From: FACHB-T130 sp042747725
Lineage (GTDB): Bacteria > Cyanobacteriota > Cyanobacteriia > Cyanobacteriales > FACHB-T130
Assembly: GCF_042747725.1 (NCBI RefSeq)
Contig: NZ_JBHZGO010000110.1
Span: forward strand, 248,001-312,000
Reading direction: 5' to 3'
Length of the DNA stretch: 64,000 bases
Positions 1-8,796 of this stretch are shown here, piece by piece (position 1 is the first letter of the stretch; the number at the start of each line of letters is the position of its first letter). The notes beneath the pieces were generated by a model. That model had not been told where the DNA came from and did no database searches. It saw nothing but the letters and a program-made list of their open reading frames with translations. The translations under genes were made by a program, and so were the position numbers.

Positions 1-3000
1 ATATTCTTGAATATCGGTGAGACCGTATTCTACAGAGTCGATTTCTTGGACAATGCGATCGCTTGTTTGCAACAACTGCGTCAGAATTTCTGGTCTAGCT
101 TGTCCTTTGTCTTTTCTACCGTAGCTGAAGACATTGCGATCGCGCCAAGTATCGCCCAATTCATCGCCAGATTCCCAGTTACCATCGGTTACGCGATCGT
201 TTACCAGCGAACCAAAATCACCAGCGGGGTTAGAAAATAATCGCGCTGAGGGATTTTCTACACCTTGAGATTTCAAAGCTAAAGCGTGTTTGCGGATAAA
301 GTTTTGGTCTTCCGGTTCATCAGCATCAGCGGCGCGTTGGAATAAGTCATCCAACAATTCAATAATGTTGATAAAGGTATCGCGGAAAATGCCAGAAAGA
401 TTCGCCAGCACATCAATACGCGGATGACCGACTTCTGCTAAAGGTTTCAACTCATAACGAACAATTCTACCAGTACCTTCCTTAATAGGTTCAGCACCCA
501 CTAATTCCAGCAAAATTCCCAGAGATTCGCCCTTCGTTTTAATCGCATCTAATCCCCACAACATTACCGCCACAGTTTCAGGATAAGAACCATTTTCCTT
601 CAGATGCTGGGCGATAATTTTTCTAGCAATTTCTCGACCCCTTTCATAAGCTGCTGGTGAAGGCATCCGATAGGGATCTAAAGCATGAATATTCCTACCC
701 GTTGGCAACACACCAGCACCATCCCGCAACAAATCGCCACCCGGTGCAGGCGGAATATATTCACCATTAAGTCCCCGCAACAGATTAGTGAGTTCATCAC
801 TGTTTTGTAGCAATAAATCACGGATTTTTATAGCTTCATCTATCAACTCTGGAAGGTTAGGATTGATGCGAAATATGACATTCGGATATGTTTCGTGTAG
901 GTATTCCCAGTATGCTGACAATGCTGCCGGTTTGTCTGCACCCTTAGCAACTGCCTCAACAATTTCTTTCGACAATTCAAAACAAGCATCCAAATAGCTA
1001 ATTAATCCTTCTGGAGTTGGAGGTTCTCCCAGCGTGTGCAAACCAGATGAAAACAAGCGATTTTCCAGAACTTGCAGATATTCGTACAACTTCACCAAAT
1101 AACGGTTAAAAGCATCTGCACTAAACATTCTGGCATTCTCAGCAGTGAAGTCAATCCCTAAGCGTTTGGCATCCTCCAATGGACAATCTGCATCGATTCC
1201 CGTATCTACAATCTTTTTGCAAATCGCTTCCTTGAGTGCATAATTCTTCTCTTGGTCTTCCCGATACTCCGAGATTAAATCGCGCAGCGACACCAGTTCT
1301 TTGTACAATCCAGCCCGACCATAAGGCGGCACATTATGGGAAATTAGCACCCCGTAGCCGCGCCGCTTTGCCAACATTGATTCAGAGGGATTGTTCGCCG
1401 CATAGATATATAGATTGGGTATATTTCCTAGCAGAATATCCGACCAAGAATAGCCCGTATTACCCAGCGGAGATCCCGGCAACCATTCAACCGTTCCGTG
1501 CATTCCAAAGTGAACGACAGCATCAGTTTGAAAATCGTTTTGCAACCACTTGTAGAAAGCGGCGTACTGAGGATGAGGTGTCAAATCGCGCTCAAACATT
1601 AGCCGCATCGGGTCGCCGGAAATGCCCAATGGTGGCTGTACGCCTATCCAAATATTTCCTAGTTGTATCCCACCAATTTGAAATTCATCTCCATAAGTTT
1701 TGATGCCAGTTCCGGTGAGGGATTTCCACTGTTTTTCGATGCGGGTGGTGAGGAGGTATCCCAGCCATTTTTCTAGGGTTTTGACATTGACGGTGTTTAC
1801 CCCTTCTAAATCTCTTCTTGCCCCTCCGTTGACGGGGAGGGTTGGGGTGGGGTTCTCATCCGCTTCTTTCACCCAGCGGATTAATTCTTCCCCATCTTCC
1901 GGTATATTCCCAACATTGTAGCCTTGGTCTTTGAGGGCGTGGAGGAATTTAATTAGACTTCGCGGTACATTCAATAAAGCCGCTGTCCCCGTCGCCCCAT
2001 ATCCAGGCGGAAATCCATACAGAATTACAGCGATTTTGCGTTCAGCAGTTGGCTTTTGTCGCAGGGAAATCCATTTTTTCAACCTTCCTGTTAAACGCTG
2101 AACTCGTTCTGGAATCAAATAGATATCTTCTCCCACCAAACCACCGAGGGGAACTGCATCGATTGCCCCATCCAGTTCTGGCAAAGCATATAAAACGACA
2201 CTTTGTAACCCGCCAATACCCTGCCGCGTCCAAGAATGGATATCCTGAATTAGCAGCGGTGCAGCGACGATATAGGGTACATTCTTGGCAGTTAGAATGC
2301 GTTTGGCTACTTCCACCTGTCGCCCTGCTTCCATCGACCCCGCAGGGCCACCGACGAGGGGAAAGCCAATCGTAGAGACAATTGCATCCACTGGCACCGC
2401 ATCTTCAGACAGCGAGGAAGTTTCAATATTACCCTGCTGTCGCTGTTGCATTTCGTAGTTTGTGGTCATCCAATCTCGCACCGCCACATGACCTTCGACG
2501 CCATTGATAAAAATTGGCAAAGGTATCAACCCAGCTTTCTCAAAGTGGCGAATTAGTTGGGGAATGTAAGGCTGTTTAGTGATAACGTGCTTGCGATAAA
2601 GCAGAATTCCCACAGTTGAGTAGGGAGACGGCACTGCTGTATCCCTACTTTGATACCAATCTAAATATGCCCTTGGTGATTCAAAAAAGCCTTGATAATC
2701 GGGATGCAGTAATCCCATATTTGGAGTTTCAACTGGCGGCGGAATTTCTCCCACTTTTAATCCCAAATATTTCTCTGCCAGCGTCCAGAACATTGACGCG
2801 ACATTTTCGGTTCCACCAGCGTTCCAATAACCATAAATAATCAGCCAGTTGCGTAAGTCTTGCACTTTTTGCACTGGCACAAATTTTAATAACTTTGGCC
2901 CAACTTTCAAAAAGCTAATATAACCAGCAAGTTTGTCTTCTTCTCGCCCGTTGCTAAATTTGTCGAGAATGAATTTAACAGGTTTGGGCATTCCCTTGGG

Positions 3001-3318
3001 CTTATCGCCAATTTTGAACGCGCCTATCTGAGTAAGACTCATCAATTCCAAGGCTGACTCAAAGACGAGGCGAATGGGGATATTTTGCACCCTTTGGCGC
3101 AACCACATCACTTGGTCGTAATCAAATAGCAGACTGCCGAAAAAGACATCTGCCCCTTGGAGTGCGGCTTCTACGGCTGCGGGTTCTGTTGTGAGGGCGC
3201 GATCGCTAAACACCCGAATATCCAACTCTGGACAGCTAGCCTGAGCCAAATGCGCTGCCTTACGATACAGGTCAGCGTTGAAAGATTCAAATCCAGCAAT
3301 TAGAACAATGCGTTTCAT
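1..3318 (-). CDS. chlH: Magnesium chelatase subunit H family protein (ChlH/BchH paralogue), 3' end outside window
   Basis: The reading frame is open from ATG at 3318 to base 1, giving 1106 codons; the family is usually about 1,230-1,330 residues, so the C-terminus is cut off by the window edge. The N-terminus (MKRIVLIAGFESFNADLYRK) resembles the DUF3479 region that precedes the CobN/Mg-chelatase core. Further in are ChlH-like blocks such as FGMHGTVEWLPGSPLGN and NNPSESMLAKRRGYG. Family members bind protoporphyrin IX and insert Mg with ChlI/ChlD, or Co in CobN. The N-terminal match is to ChlH rather than CobN, but it diverges from the main cyanobacterial ChlH, so I read it as the second, shorter ChlH-type paralogue. 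Two low-complexity inserts (about 1803-1860 and 2619-2649) look like dispersed repeats read in frame. The true metal and substrate are uncertain. Confidence 0.85.
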   Translation of the reverse strand, partial: MKRIVLIAGFESFNADLYRKAAHLAQASCPELDIRVFSDRALTTEPAAVEAALQGADVFFGSLLFDYDQVMWLRQRVQNIPIRLVFESALELMSLTQIGAFKIGDKPKGMPKPVKFILDKFSNGREEDKLAGYISFLKVGPKLLKFVPVQKVQDLRNWLIIYGYWNAGGTENVASMFWTLAEKYLGLKVGEIPPPVETPNMGLLHPDYQGFFESPRAYLDWYQSRDTAVPSPYSTVGILLYRKHVITKQPYIPQLIRHFEKAGLIPLPIFINGVEGHVAVRDWMTTNYEMQQRQQGNIETSSLSEDAVPVDAIVSTIGFPLVGGPAGSMEAGRQVEVAKRILTAKNVPYIVAAPLLIQDIHSWTRQGIGGLQSVVLYALPELDGAIDAVPLGGLVGEDIYLIPERVQRLTGRLKKWISLRQKPTAERKIAVILYGFPPGYGATGTAALLNVPRSLIKFLHALKDQGYNVGNIPEDGEELIRWVKEADENPTPTLPVNGGARRDLEGVNTVNVKTLEKWLGYLLTTRIEKQWKSLTGTGIKTYGDEFQIGGIQLGNIWIGVQPPLGISGDPMRLMFERDLTPHPQYAAFYKWLQNDFQTDAVVHFGMHGTVEWLPGSPLGNTGYSWSDILLGNIPNLYIYAANNPSESMLAKRRGYGVLISHNVPPYGRAGLYKELVSLRDLISEYREDQEKNYALKEAICKKIVDTGIDADCPLEDAKRLGIDFTAENARMFSADAFNRYLVKLYEYLQVLENRLFSSGLHTLGEPPTPEGLISYLDACFELSKEIVEAVAKGADKPAALSAYWEYLHETYPNVIFRINPNLPELIDEAIKIRDLLLQNSDELTNLLRGLNGEYIPPAPGGDLLRDGAGVLPTGRNIHALDPYRMPSPAAYERGREIARKIIAQHLKENGSYPETVAVMLWGLDAIKTKGESLGILLELVGAEPIKEGTGRIVRYELKPLAEVGHPRIDVLANLSGIFRDTFINIIELLDDLFQRAADADEPEDQNFIRKHALALKSQGVENPSARLFSNPAGDFGSLVNDRVTDGNWESGDELGDTWRDRNVFSYGRKDKGQARPEILTQLLQTSDRIVQEIDSVEYGLTDIQEY

Positions 3319-3332
3319 GCCCAGAGATCCTA

Positions 3333-3366
3333 AAGGTTCCTACTTTCGATCTTAAGCAGGAACCTT
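3333..3366 (-). terminator. Hairpin between SGNH hydrolase and chlH-like gene
   Basis: Nine-base arms AAGGTTCCT (3333-3341) and AGGAACCTT (3358-3366) enclose a 16-base loop. On the minus strand the hairpin lies 43 bases past the SGNH hydrolase stop and is followed by only a short T stretch (TTTAGG). It could be a weak terminator or an mRNA structure just upstream of the chlH-like start. Confidence 0.35.
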
Positions 3367-3408
3367 AGCGATGGGACGCCCAATCCCACCCCAACCCTCC
3401 GATTGCTT

Positions 3409-5046
3409 TTAGTAACTACCTGTGAGCATCCGGCTGAAGATATTAAAGTTCTTATCAATCAAACCGATTAAACTCTGAGCATTGGAGAGCGATCGCGGTG
3501 GGTTAGAAATCAGCGTATCCAGGGCAATCAAGCGATTAAAATCAACTTTGATGTCACCAGTCCGCTCAGTTTTCCCATCGCTTTCATAAAACTTGACACC
3601 CACATTCTTGTGCATAATCTCGATCAACTCCTGCGCCATGATGCCATAGCCAATAGTGGTGGGATGAATGCCATCCAGAGAGAATAAGCCGCCTTGGGTG
3701 CGACCCGTTGCATCAGATTTAAAAAAGCGGGAGTCTGGTACGGGTGAAAGCGCTTGAAGCTCAGGTGGCAACTCGTACTGACCACCCACTTCATCCCACC
3801 AAGTCGGTCTGGCGTCGGGGTCTTGAATATAGCGCCTGGATGCCAAGCGATCCAGTAATCCAGCCATTTCAAACAGATACCAATCTCTGCCTTCTTGTCG
3901 AGCCTCGCGCACCGCATCGGTTATAGAGTCGTTGTACTGGTCAATGGCACTATCGATGGCTCGTGCCTCATCCTCTGTCAGGTACGGGTGCTTATTGGGA
4001 TCGAATTCTTCTTCGGTAAGCCAAGGCAACGAGTAGTAAGGGAAGTATCGAGATCCTGGCTTCGCTTTTTCCCCCTCTTTATTTTTATTGATACCACGGG
4101 CAAAAGGAACGATGGTGACGTGAGGAATCGTTGCCATAATTACATGGCGAGCGCGGATTTGCTTAACTTCCTCAACTAACTTGTCCAGTTCAGCCTTAAA
4201 GTGAATTGGACGCCAGACAGTATAGCGATCGTTGACCGCCATATCGTCATAACCTTCAGCGCTCCAAGCCGCCTTGAATGTCAGAATACTACCCAGCGCA
4301 TTATTGCCACCGATGACAACAACCAGCGTTTCAATGCCGTCTCCATCGCCAGTTTCTTGCATCCCCTCAGCACCCAGTGCTGCTGCCGCTTGCAGTGGTG
4401 TCAGCGCGTTGCCTTGTGCATCTCGTGCCGAATTCAAAACTCGGATGGCAGCGCGTTCGTTATGATACTCGACAACCTGCCGGAGATAATCGTCTTTAGG
4501 CGGATTTTTCCGAATGATGTCTAGGCAAATGTCCGCAGTGCGCGACAGGGTATTCCGCAAATCCCACCCATAGACTGCCAGGTTGTGATTAATCCCTCGT
4601 TGAATTGGGAAGCGGGAGCCTGCGTCACGTTCCCAATAATCTTCTACATCGTCCATGTAGCGGCGGATAAACAACAGCGCCGGGGCGAAATCCAACCAGT
4701 TGATGTCGCCAAACTCCCGATCGAGTTGTCGAGCCAGATTTTCTAGGTTGAGCGGAAACCCATCTCTTGGCCCTTCGTAGGTGGGATAACGCATCTGGTG
4801 AGACCAGCCCATTTCCTTGGCAATCATCATGGGATAGGAGAGGCTAGTATTAAAGATTGCCCCACTTTGAAAGCCGTGTGAGAGAGAGTCCCCAATCGTG
4901 ACCAGCCGATGCTGGGGAGTGCCTTGTCTATTCACTTCAACGGAAATGCCCAGGCTGGGGTCTGTAATGGGTTCTCGCGCCTGTGCCTGAATTATTACAT
5001 CGTCTGGCGTGCGATCGCGCATCCGAGATTTTCCAGAGTCTGCCAT
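3409..5046 (-). CDS. SGNH/GDSL-family hydrolase
   Basis: This is a 545-residue predicted serine hydrolase (esterase/lipase superfamily). Block I is VTIGDSLSHG with the nucleophile Ser54. A block III-like GGNN lies near residues 246-249. Block V is DGIHPT with Asp458 and His461 of the catalytic triad. No signal peptide or membrane segment is seen, so it is likely cytoplasmic or exported by another route. The ATG at 5046 is preceded by a good ribosome-binding site (AGGAGA about six bases upstream). At 545 residues it is longer than the classical 200-350 residue SGNH domain because of inserts between blocks I and V. The substrate is unknown. It is transcribed toward the chlH-like gene but separated from it by a hairpin, and I see no functional link. 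Confidence 0.82.
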   Translation of the reverse strand: MADSGKSRMRDRTPDDVIIQAQAREPITDPSLGISVEVNRQGTPQHRLVTIGDSLSHGFQSGAIFNTSLSYPMMIAKEMGWSHQMRYPTYEGPRDGFPLNLENLARQLDREFGDINWLDFAPALLFIRRYMDDVEDYWERDAGSRFPIQRGINHNLAVYGWDLRNTLSRTADICLDIIRKNPPKDDYLRQVVEYHNERAAIRVLNSARDAQGNALTPLQAAAALGAEGMQETGDGDGIETLVVVIGGNNALGSILTFKAAWSAEGYDDMAVNDRYTVWRPIHFKAELDKLVEEVKQIRARHVIMATIPHVTIVPFARGINKNKEGEKAKPGSRYFPYYSLPWLTEEEFDPNKHPYLTEDEARAIDSAIDQYNDSITDAVREARQEGRDWYLFEMAGLLDRLASRRYIQDPDARPTWWDEVGGQYELPPELQALSPVPDSRFFKSDATGRTQGGLFSLDGIHPTTIGYGIMAQELIEIMHKNVGVKFYESDGKTERTGDIKVDFNRLIALDTLISNPPRSLSNAQSLIGLIDKNFNIFSRMLTGSY

Positions 5047-5348
5047 AAAGTCTCCTGATTAAAAAAGCGAACATCAGTTACCGGATGATCCACAACCGAT
5101 GAGATAAAATCCGGAATTCATATTAGTTCTCTTTCGATTTTTTCCTGATAAATCAGCAACGGTTTCAAATTAGCCGGTAGAATCTCTAAGATGATAAGAT
5201 TCAATTAAATATTGTAGCAATTTGTAACAATATTTTATTTGAAAACTGGACAGTAGATTAGGTAGAGGTTTTACTAGAAAAGCTGCCTCAAATTTGAGAA
5301 AATTTACTTTGACAGAAAAGCCAGCTCCTGAACTAACCACTAATTATC
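5047..5348. other. Non-coding spacer with AT-rich hairpin
   Basis: The 300 bases upstream of the SGNH gene hold no convincing gene. A hairpin with arms AAATATTGT (5207-5215) and ACAATATTT (5227-5235) is present. The promoter of the SGNH gene should lie here, but no clear -35/-10 pair could be assigned. Confidence 0.5.
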
Positions 5349-5528
5349 ATGAAGTATGGAATTGATATCGGACATAATGTGCCTCCTGATACTGGAGCCA
5401 AAGGATTACACAGGAAGATGGAAGTAAGAACTAAAGTTATATCATTGAAATCTCTTGGGCATCAAGTTATAGAATGTAAGCTGTATCGCGCCAGTAGTGT
5501 AACTCTCAGTAACTGCGTTTTCTGTTAG
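5349..5528 (+). pseudogene. Remnant of an N-acetylmuramoyl-L-alanine amidase gene (N-terminal fragment)
   Basis: A 59-codon frame begins MKYGIDIGHNVPPDTGAKGL. From memory this matches the N-terminus of a cyanobacterial amidase_3-type family (GIDIGHN-PPDTGA), in which the first His is a zinc ligand. The next stretch retains pieces of the family pattern (TKVIS-LKSLGHQVIEC, ASSVT), but with small internal deletions, and it runs into a stop at 5526-5528, far short of a full catalytic domain. I read this as a decayed gene rather than a functional small protein. It lies directly upstream of another cell-wall enzyme gene. Confidence 0.55.
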
Positions 5529-5620
5529 CGTTAAAACAGCCCAAAAGCTAGACTTGATCAATGGCTTTCTCTAGGCTAATTAACGAAGAAACTTAGCAAT
5601 ATTCAATTTAGGTGAAATCT

Positions 5621-6694
5621 ATGGCTTTTAATATCACTGCGCTGAAATTGCCCACACTCAAAATCGGCTCTAATGGAGCGGCAGTTAGTGCTTGGCAACG
5701 CTTTTTAAAAGAAGCTGATTATCCGATAGGAACTGTTGATGGAGACTTTGGCAAGATCAGCGATATAGCTACCCGCAGTTATCAGCAAAGAAATAACTTG
5801 CCGGTCAATGGAGTTGTGGATAATACCACCTACACCAAAGCTTTGAGCGACGGTTTTATTTATAAAGTTCCGAATCTTACGGCGGCACTTTTGCTCGCTT
5901 ATCTGCGCTTTGGTGAGGCAGAGGTTAAAGATTTACAAAAGAGCTTGAATACAATATTGGTTCCAGACTTAACAGTAGATGGAGACTTTGGAGCTAGAAG
6001 TAACCAAGGGTTAGCCCAAGCTTATTTGCAAAGGGATGTGCGCTTGCGTGGTGAATTGGAGGATCTACTTTCTGCAACTACTAAGCAGAAATTAGGCGCA
6101 GATTTTATTCCAGCAATAGATATCCTGAACGCCTATGCCAAAAGAATTAGATTTCGCCTGAGTGGCCCGCATTGGTATGAAAGCTTTCCGACTAGCCGCT
6201 CGATTTCTGATTTAGCTTCACCTTTCCGAGAAAAAGTCACAGCTTTTCAAAAAGCTTTAATTGATGCGGGGGCCCAAACCGTTATCGCCGCTACCTATCG
6301 ACCTCCGCAACGAGCCTACATGATGCACTATTCGGCTAGAATTAGTCGAGGAGAAATTAGAGCAGAAAATGTGCCAAACATGGCGGGAGTTGACATTGAA
6401 TGGGTACATTATACGAACGCTGTATCCGTGCAAGCCGCACAACTGATGGTGGATGAATTCGGGATTGGTGGTAATCCGGTTGCTCTAAAATCTCGCCATA
6501 CTGAAAGGCTAGCCATCGATTGGAACATTACCTGGGAAGGAATTATGAAAATTAAAAAGAGAGATGGCACTATTGTTAATATTGGCGCTCCCACGAATGG
6601 TGCCAACAATACGGCTCTCTATAGTGTGGGTGCATCTTATGGTGTATTTAAGCTAGCAAATGACCCGCCTCACTGGTCAGTTGATGGTCGCTAA
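5621..6694 (+). CDS. Peptidoglycan-binding protein with M15-type peptidase-like domain
   Basis: A 357-residue protein. Residues about 10-70 form a PG_binding_1 domain (GSNGAAVSAWQRFLKEADY, VDGDFG) and residues about 95-135 a second copy (LQKSLN, TVDGDFGARS). The C-terminal part carries SRHTERLAIDW and DPPHWS, which fits the zinc-ligand pattern (His, Asp, His) of M15-family D-Ala-D-Ala or L-Ala-D-Glu endopeptidases. It probably binds and trims peptidoglycan. No signal peptide is visible, as in phage-type endolysins. I place the start at ATG 5621, because an AGGTG ribosome-binding site lies about eight bases upstream; an in-frame GTG at 5612 would add three residues. It directly follows an amidase remnant. 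Peptidase assignment is moderate, peptidoglycan binding is strong. Confidence 0.78.
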   Translation: MAFNITALKLPTLKIGSNGAAVSAWQRFLKEADYPIGTVDGDFGKISDIATRSYQQRNNLPVNGVVDNTTYTKALSDGFIYKVPNLTAALLLAYLRFGEAEVKDLQKSLNTILVPDLTVDGDFGARSNQGLAQAYLQRDVRLRGELEDLLSATTKQKLGADFIPAIDILNAYAKRIRFRLSGPHWYESFPTSRSISDLASPFREKVTAFQKALIDAGAQTVIAATYRPPQRAYMMHYSARISRGEIRAENVPNMAGVDIEWVHYTNAVSVQAAQLMVDEFGIGGNPVALKSRHTERLAIDWNITWEGIMKIKKRDGTIVNIGAPTNGANNTALYSVGASYGVFKLANDPPHWSVDGR

Positions 6695-6701
6695 GGCTTA
6701 C

Positions 6702-6945
6702 TATAGCAATCCTCAATGAAGGCGAGATCCTAAGGCAACTTTTACGAAGTCGGGGATCTGAACCGCTGGTATCTCGCAAATCAAATAGGATTGCTATACC
6801 TATTTGATTTGCGAACCCCTGTAGAGACGCGATTAATCGTAGAGACGCGATTAATCGTAGAGACGCGATTAATCGTAGAGACGCGATTAATCGCGTCTCT
6901 ACACTAAGGCGAATACTCGCGCACAACTCAAATAGGATTGCTATA
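6702..6945. repeat. Inverted short repeats TATAGCAATCC / GGATTGCTATA
   Basis: TATAGCAATCC occurs at 6702-6712, and its reverse complement at 6788-6798 and 6935-6945, bracketing the tandem repeat block. The same 10-11 base motif recurs in both orientations near 19022 and 19212. It looks like the edge of a small dispersed element; no open reading frame is associated. Confidence 0.5.
6821..6902. repeat. Four tandem 18-bp repeats ending in a 28-bp perfect palindrome
   Basis: The unit GTAGAGACGCGATTAATC is repeated exactly four times (6821, 6839, 6857, 6875). The last unit plus GCGTCTCTAC forms a perfect palindrome (6875-6902). A diverged copy lies at 6965-6991, and a related palindrome (GTAGAGATACGATG...) lies at 34469-34496. 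No coding role is apparent. Confidence 0.9.
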
Positions 6946-7097
6946 TCATTTTTGAGTTTAGATTGTAGAGACGCGATTTATTGTGTCTCTATTTATAGGT
7001 AGTTGCAGAAATTTAAATCGGGCAATGGTAAAGCAAAATGGTATGAAAACAAAAGGTAAACTTTGCTGATTGCCAAACATCTACCCAACTGATAGCT

Positions 7098-7544
7098 ATG
7101 CAACTTCAAAGATTTGACCTCAGCGCGGTCATTATCCGCACTACAGCGATCGCTCTACTGACATTAATGGCTGGCTGTTCATCCGATCCGCTTGCAGAAT
7201 CAGCACTCCAGCCAACCCAATCCTCCAATCGCGCGATCGCTACTACGGCAGAAGTGGGTTTAGCACGCCACTTGAAACGCATCAAAGCCAAATTTTACGG
7301 CGCATATTGGTGCCCTTACTGCACAAAACAGAAAGAAATGTTTCCAAAAGAGGCACTTAGCTATATAAACTACATTGAGTGCGATGCTAATGGTAAAAAT
7401 CCGCGTCCAGACCTGTGCAGCAAGGCAAAAGTCAAAGGCTTTCCCACCTGGGAAATTAAGGGTCGGCGTTACTCAGGTCTGCTTTCTTTAGAAGAACTCG
7501 CCGAGCTATCCGAGTATAAAGGCGATCGCAACTTCCAAAACTGA
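7098..7544 (+). CDS. Thioredoxin-fold lipoprotein with CPYC motif
   Basis: A 148-residue protein. Residues 1-27 are a lipoprotein signal peptide ending in the lipobox LMAGC (Cys27 would be lipidated). After a short linker comes a thioredoxin-like domain with WCPYC (Cys72, Cys75) and a KGFPTW segment containing the typical cis-proline. The domain resembles the thioredoxin part fused to cyanobacterial VKOR proteins, so a role in periplasmic or lumenal disulfide exchange is likely. The partner is unknown and no VKOR lies nearby. The gene stands alone, flanked by repeat DNA on both sides. Confidence 0.8.
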   Translation: MQLQRFDLSAVIIRTTAIALLTLMAGCSSDPLAESALQPTQSSNRAIATTAEVGLARHLKRIKAKFYGAYWCPYCTKQKEMFPKEALSYINYIECDANGKNPRPDLCSKAKVKGFPTWEIKGRRYSGLLSLEELAELSEYKGDRNFQN

Positions 7545-7549
7545 ATTTG

Positions 7550-7640
7550 CAGGACTTACGCAACATCACCACATTTGGGGGCAACCACAGGGGGATTGCC
7601 CCTACAAAACACTATATTTATAAGCTTTGCGTAAGTCCTG
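7550..7640. mobile_element. MITE-like element with 14-bp perfect terminal inverted repeats
   Basis: CAGGACTTACGCAA (7550-7563) is repeated inverted as TTGCGTAAGTCCTG (7627-7640), bounding a 91-bp element too short to code for a transposase. It begins seven bases after the thioredoxin stop codon. From memory, similar ends occur on small non-autonomous elements in filamentous cyanobacteria. No target-site duplication was obvious. Confidence 0.55.
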
Positions 7641-7704
7641 ATTTGATGACACGCACCAAACGCTTCGCTCAAATGAACAATGCCATACCCCTACAATGGT
7701 TTCT

Positions 7705-8700
7705 TCATTGTGGCTGCACAACGGCTGGAGAGGGAATCGGTTCTGCTTGTCCGGCTTGTACTAGAGCTTGATAAATTGCAGCAGCTACCTCAGCACGAGT
7801 CGCAGCCTGATTCGGTTTGAGCAAGTTTTGATTCGGATAGTTAATCACAAGACCGGCTGCCGTAGACGCTGCTACACCTTTTGTCGCATACTGAGGAATC
7901 TGATTGGTATCTTGATAAGTCTGTAAAACTTTAGCAGGATCGGACGGCGGTTTAAGCCCTAAGCCGCTGGCAAGGGCAACCAAAACTTGCGCTCTAGGAA
8001 TTTCTTGGTTTGGTAGAAACTGATTTCCCGGATATCCTTTTAAAAAACCCGTTGCCACAGCTTGCTTGATTCCTGGTTCAGCCCAGTACCCAGAGGGGAC
8101 ATCTTTAAAGTTCAAAGCATTCTGAGCCGGTTTTTGACCAAAAGCTTTCCGCAACGGAGCCGTAAATTCCGCCCTCGTGATCGGTTGATCGGGGCGAAAA
8201 GTGCCATCGGTGAAACCCGCGAGGATGTTGCGCTCAACCAGCGCTTGAATGTAAGGACGCGCCCAGTAATTATCGGGAATATCGGAAAAGTTGATCGCTT
8301 TAGCTGGCGCAGAAGGCGCGGCTACTGTGGCGGGGGCGACTGACGGCGCTGGGGCGGAAGGCGCGGGTACTGGTACGGGAATAATCGGGATGCCTCTCGA
8401 TACCGTGTTTGGCTCGTCCGGTATGAGTAGCGTTCGGTTTGGGTCGTTCGTTGAAGCAGGTGTCGGAACCGTTTGTTGGGTGGGCGATTCTCCTGGTATC
8501 ACCGTTGGTAGCGGCGCTGCTGGCGTTGGACTCGCTGTGGCGTCAGGAGTCGGAAATCCGGTCAAATTCAACCCTGGCTCCCTTCTACCTATCGACCAGA
8601 AGAAAATCGTGCCAATCACGCTGAAGGCAACAACAATGCCAATCAAATCATCAAAGCCAAGCCGAGAGGAACGTGGATCGGGGGGAGGTGAATTTGTCAT
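7705..8700 (-). CDS. Membrane-anchored protein with three S-layer homology (SLH) domains
   Basis: A 331-residue protein. A short cytoplasmic N-terminus is followed by one transmembrane segment (about residues 20-40, LIGIVVAFSVIGTIFFW). A Pro/Ala/Ser-rich linker spans about residues 45-140. Then come three SLH motifs: FSDIPDNYWARPYI...GFTDGTFRPD, FKDVPSGYWAEPGI...GYPGNQFLPN and a diverged YQDTNQIPQYA...NYPNQNLLKPN, each ending in the usual TRAE/PRAQ segment. SLH domains bind peptidoglycan or secondary wall polymer, so the protein likely ties the inner membrane to the wall. It is divergently arranged with the topoisomerase gene. No catalytic domain is seen. Confidence 0.85.
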   Translation of the reverse strand: MTNSPPPDPRSSRLGFDDLIGIVVAFSVIGTIFFWSIGRREPGLNLTGFPTPDATASPTPAAPLPTVIPGESPTQQTVPTPASTNDPNRTLLIPDEPNTVSRGIPIIPVPVPAPSAPAPSVAPATVAAPSAPAKAINFSDIPDNYWARPYIQALVERNILAGFTDGTFRPDQPITRAEFTAPLRKAFGQKPAQNALNFKDVPSGYWAEPGIKQAVATGFLKGYPGNQFLPNQEIPRAQVLVALASGLGLKPPSDPAKVLQTYQDTNQIPQYATKGVAASTAAGLVINYPNQNLLKPNQAATRAEVAAAIYQALVQAGQAEPIPSPAVVQPQ

Positions 8701-8796
8701 TTACCTGAGTTCATGCAGCAAGTAGCTTATACCCTAAAATGCCTTGCTAAGTCATCCTTCTTAAAGCAAGAATTAAAAATTTTTGGAGGACAGAGT

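Noticed and set aside
1..3318. CobN (cobalt chelatase) for the chelatase gene
   Set aside because: The N-terminal DUF3479-like region and later blocks match ChlH-type proteins better than CobN; metal specificity nevertheless remains unproven.
6821..6902. Tandem repeats as a possible CRISPR array
   Set aside because: Units are 18 bp and directly adjacent without spacers, and no cas gene is present.
8291..8725. 144-codon plus-strand frame rich in Gly/Ala/Val
   Set aside because: It is antisense to the Pro-rich linker of the SLH protein; composition follows from that low-complexity DNA and it has no domain or ribosome-binding site.
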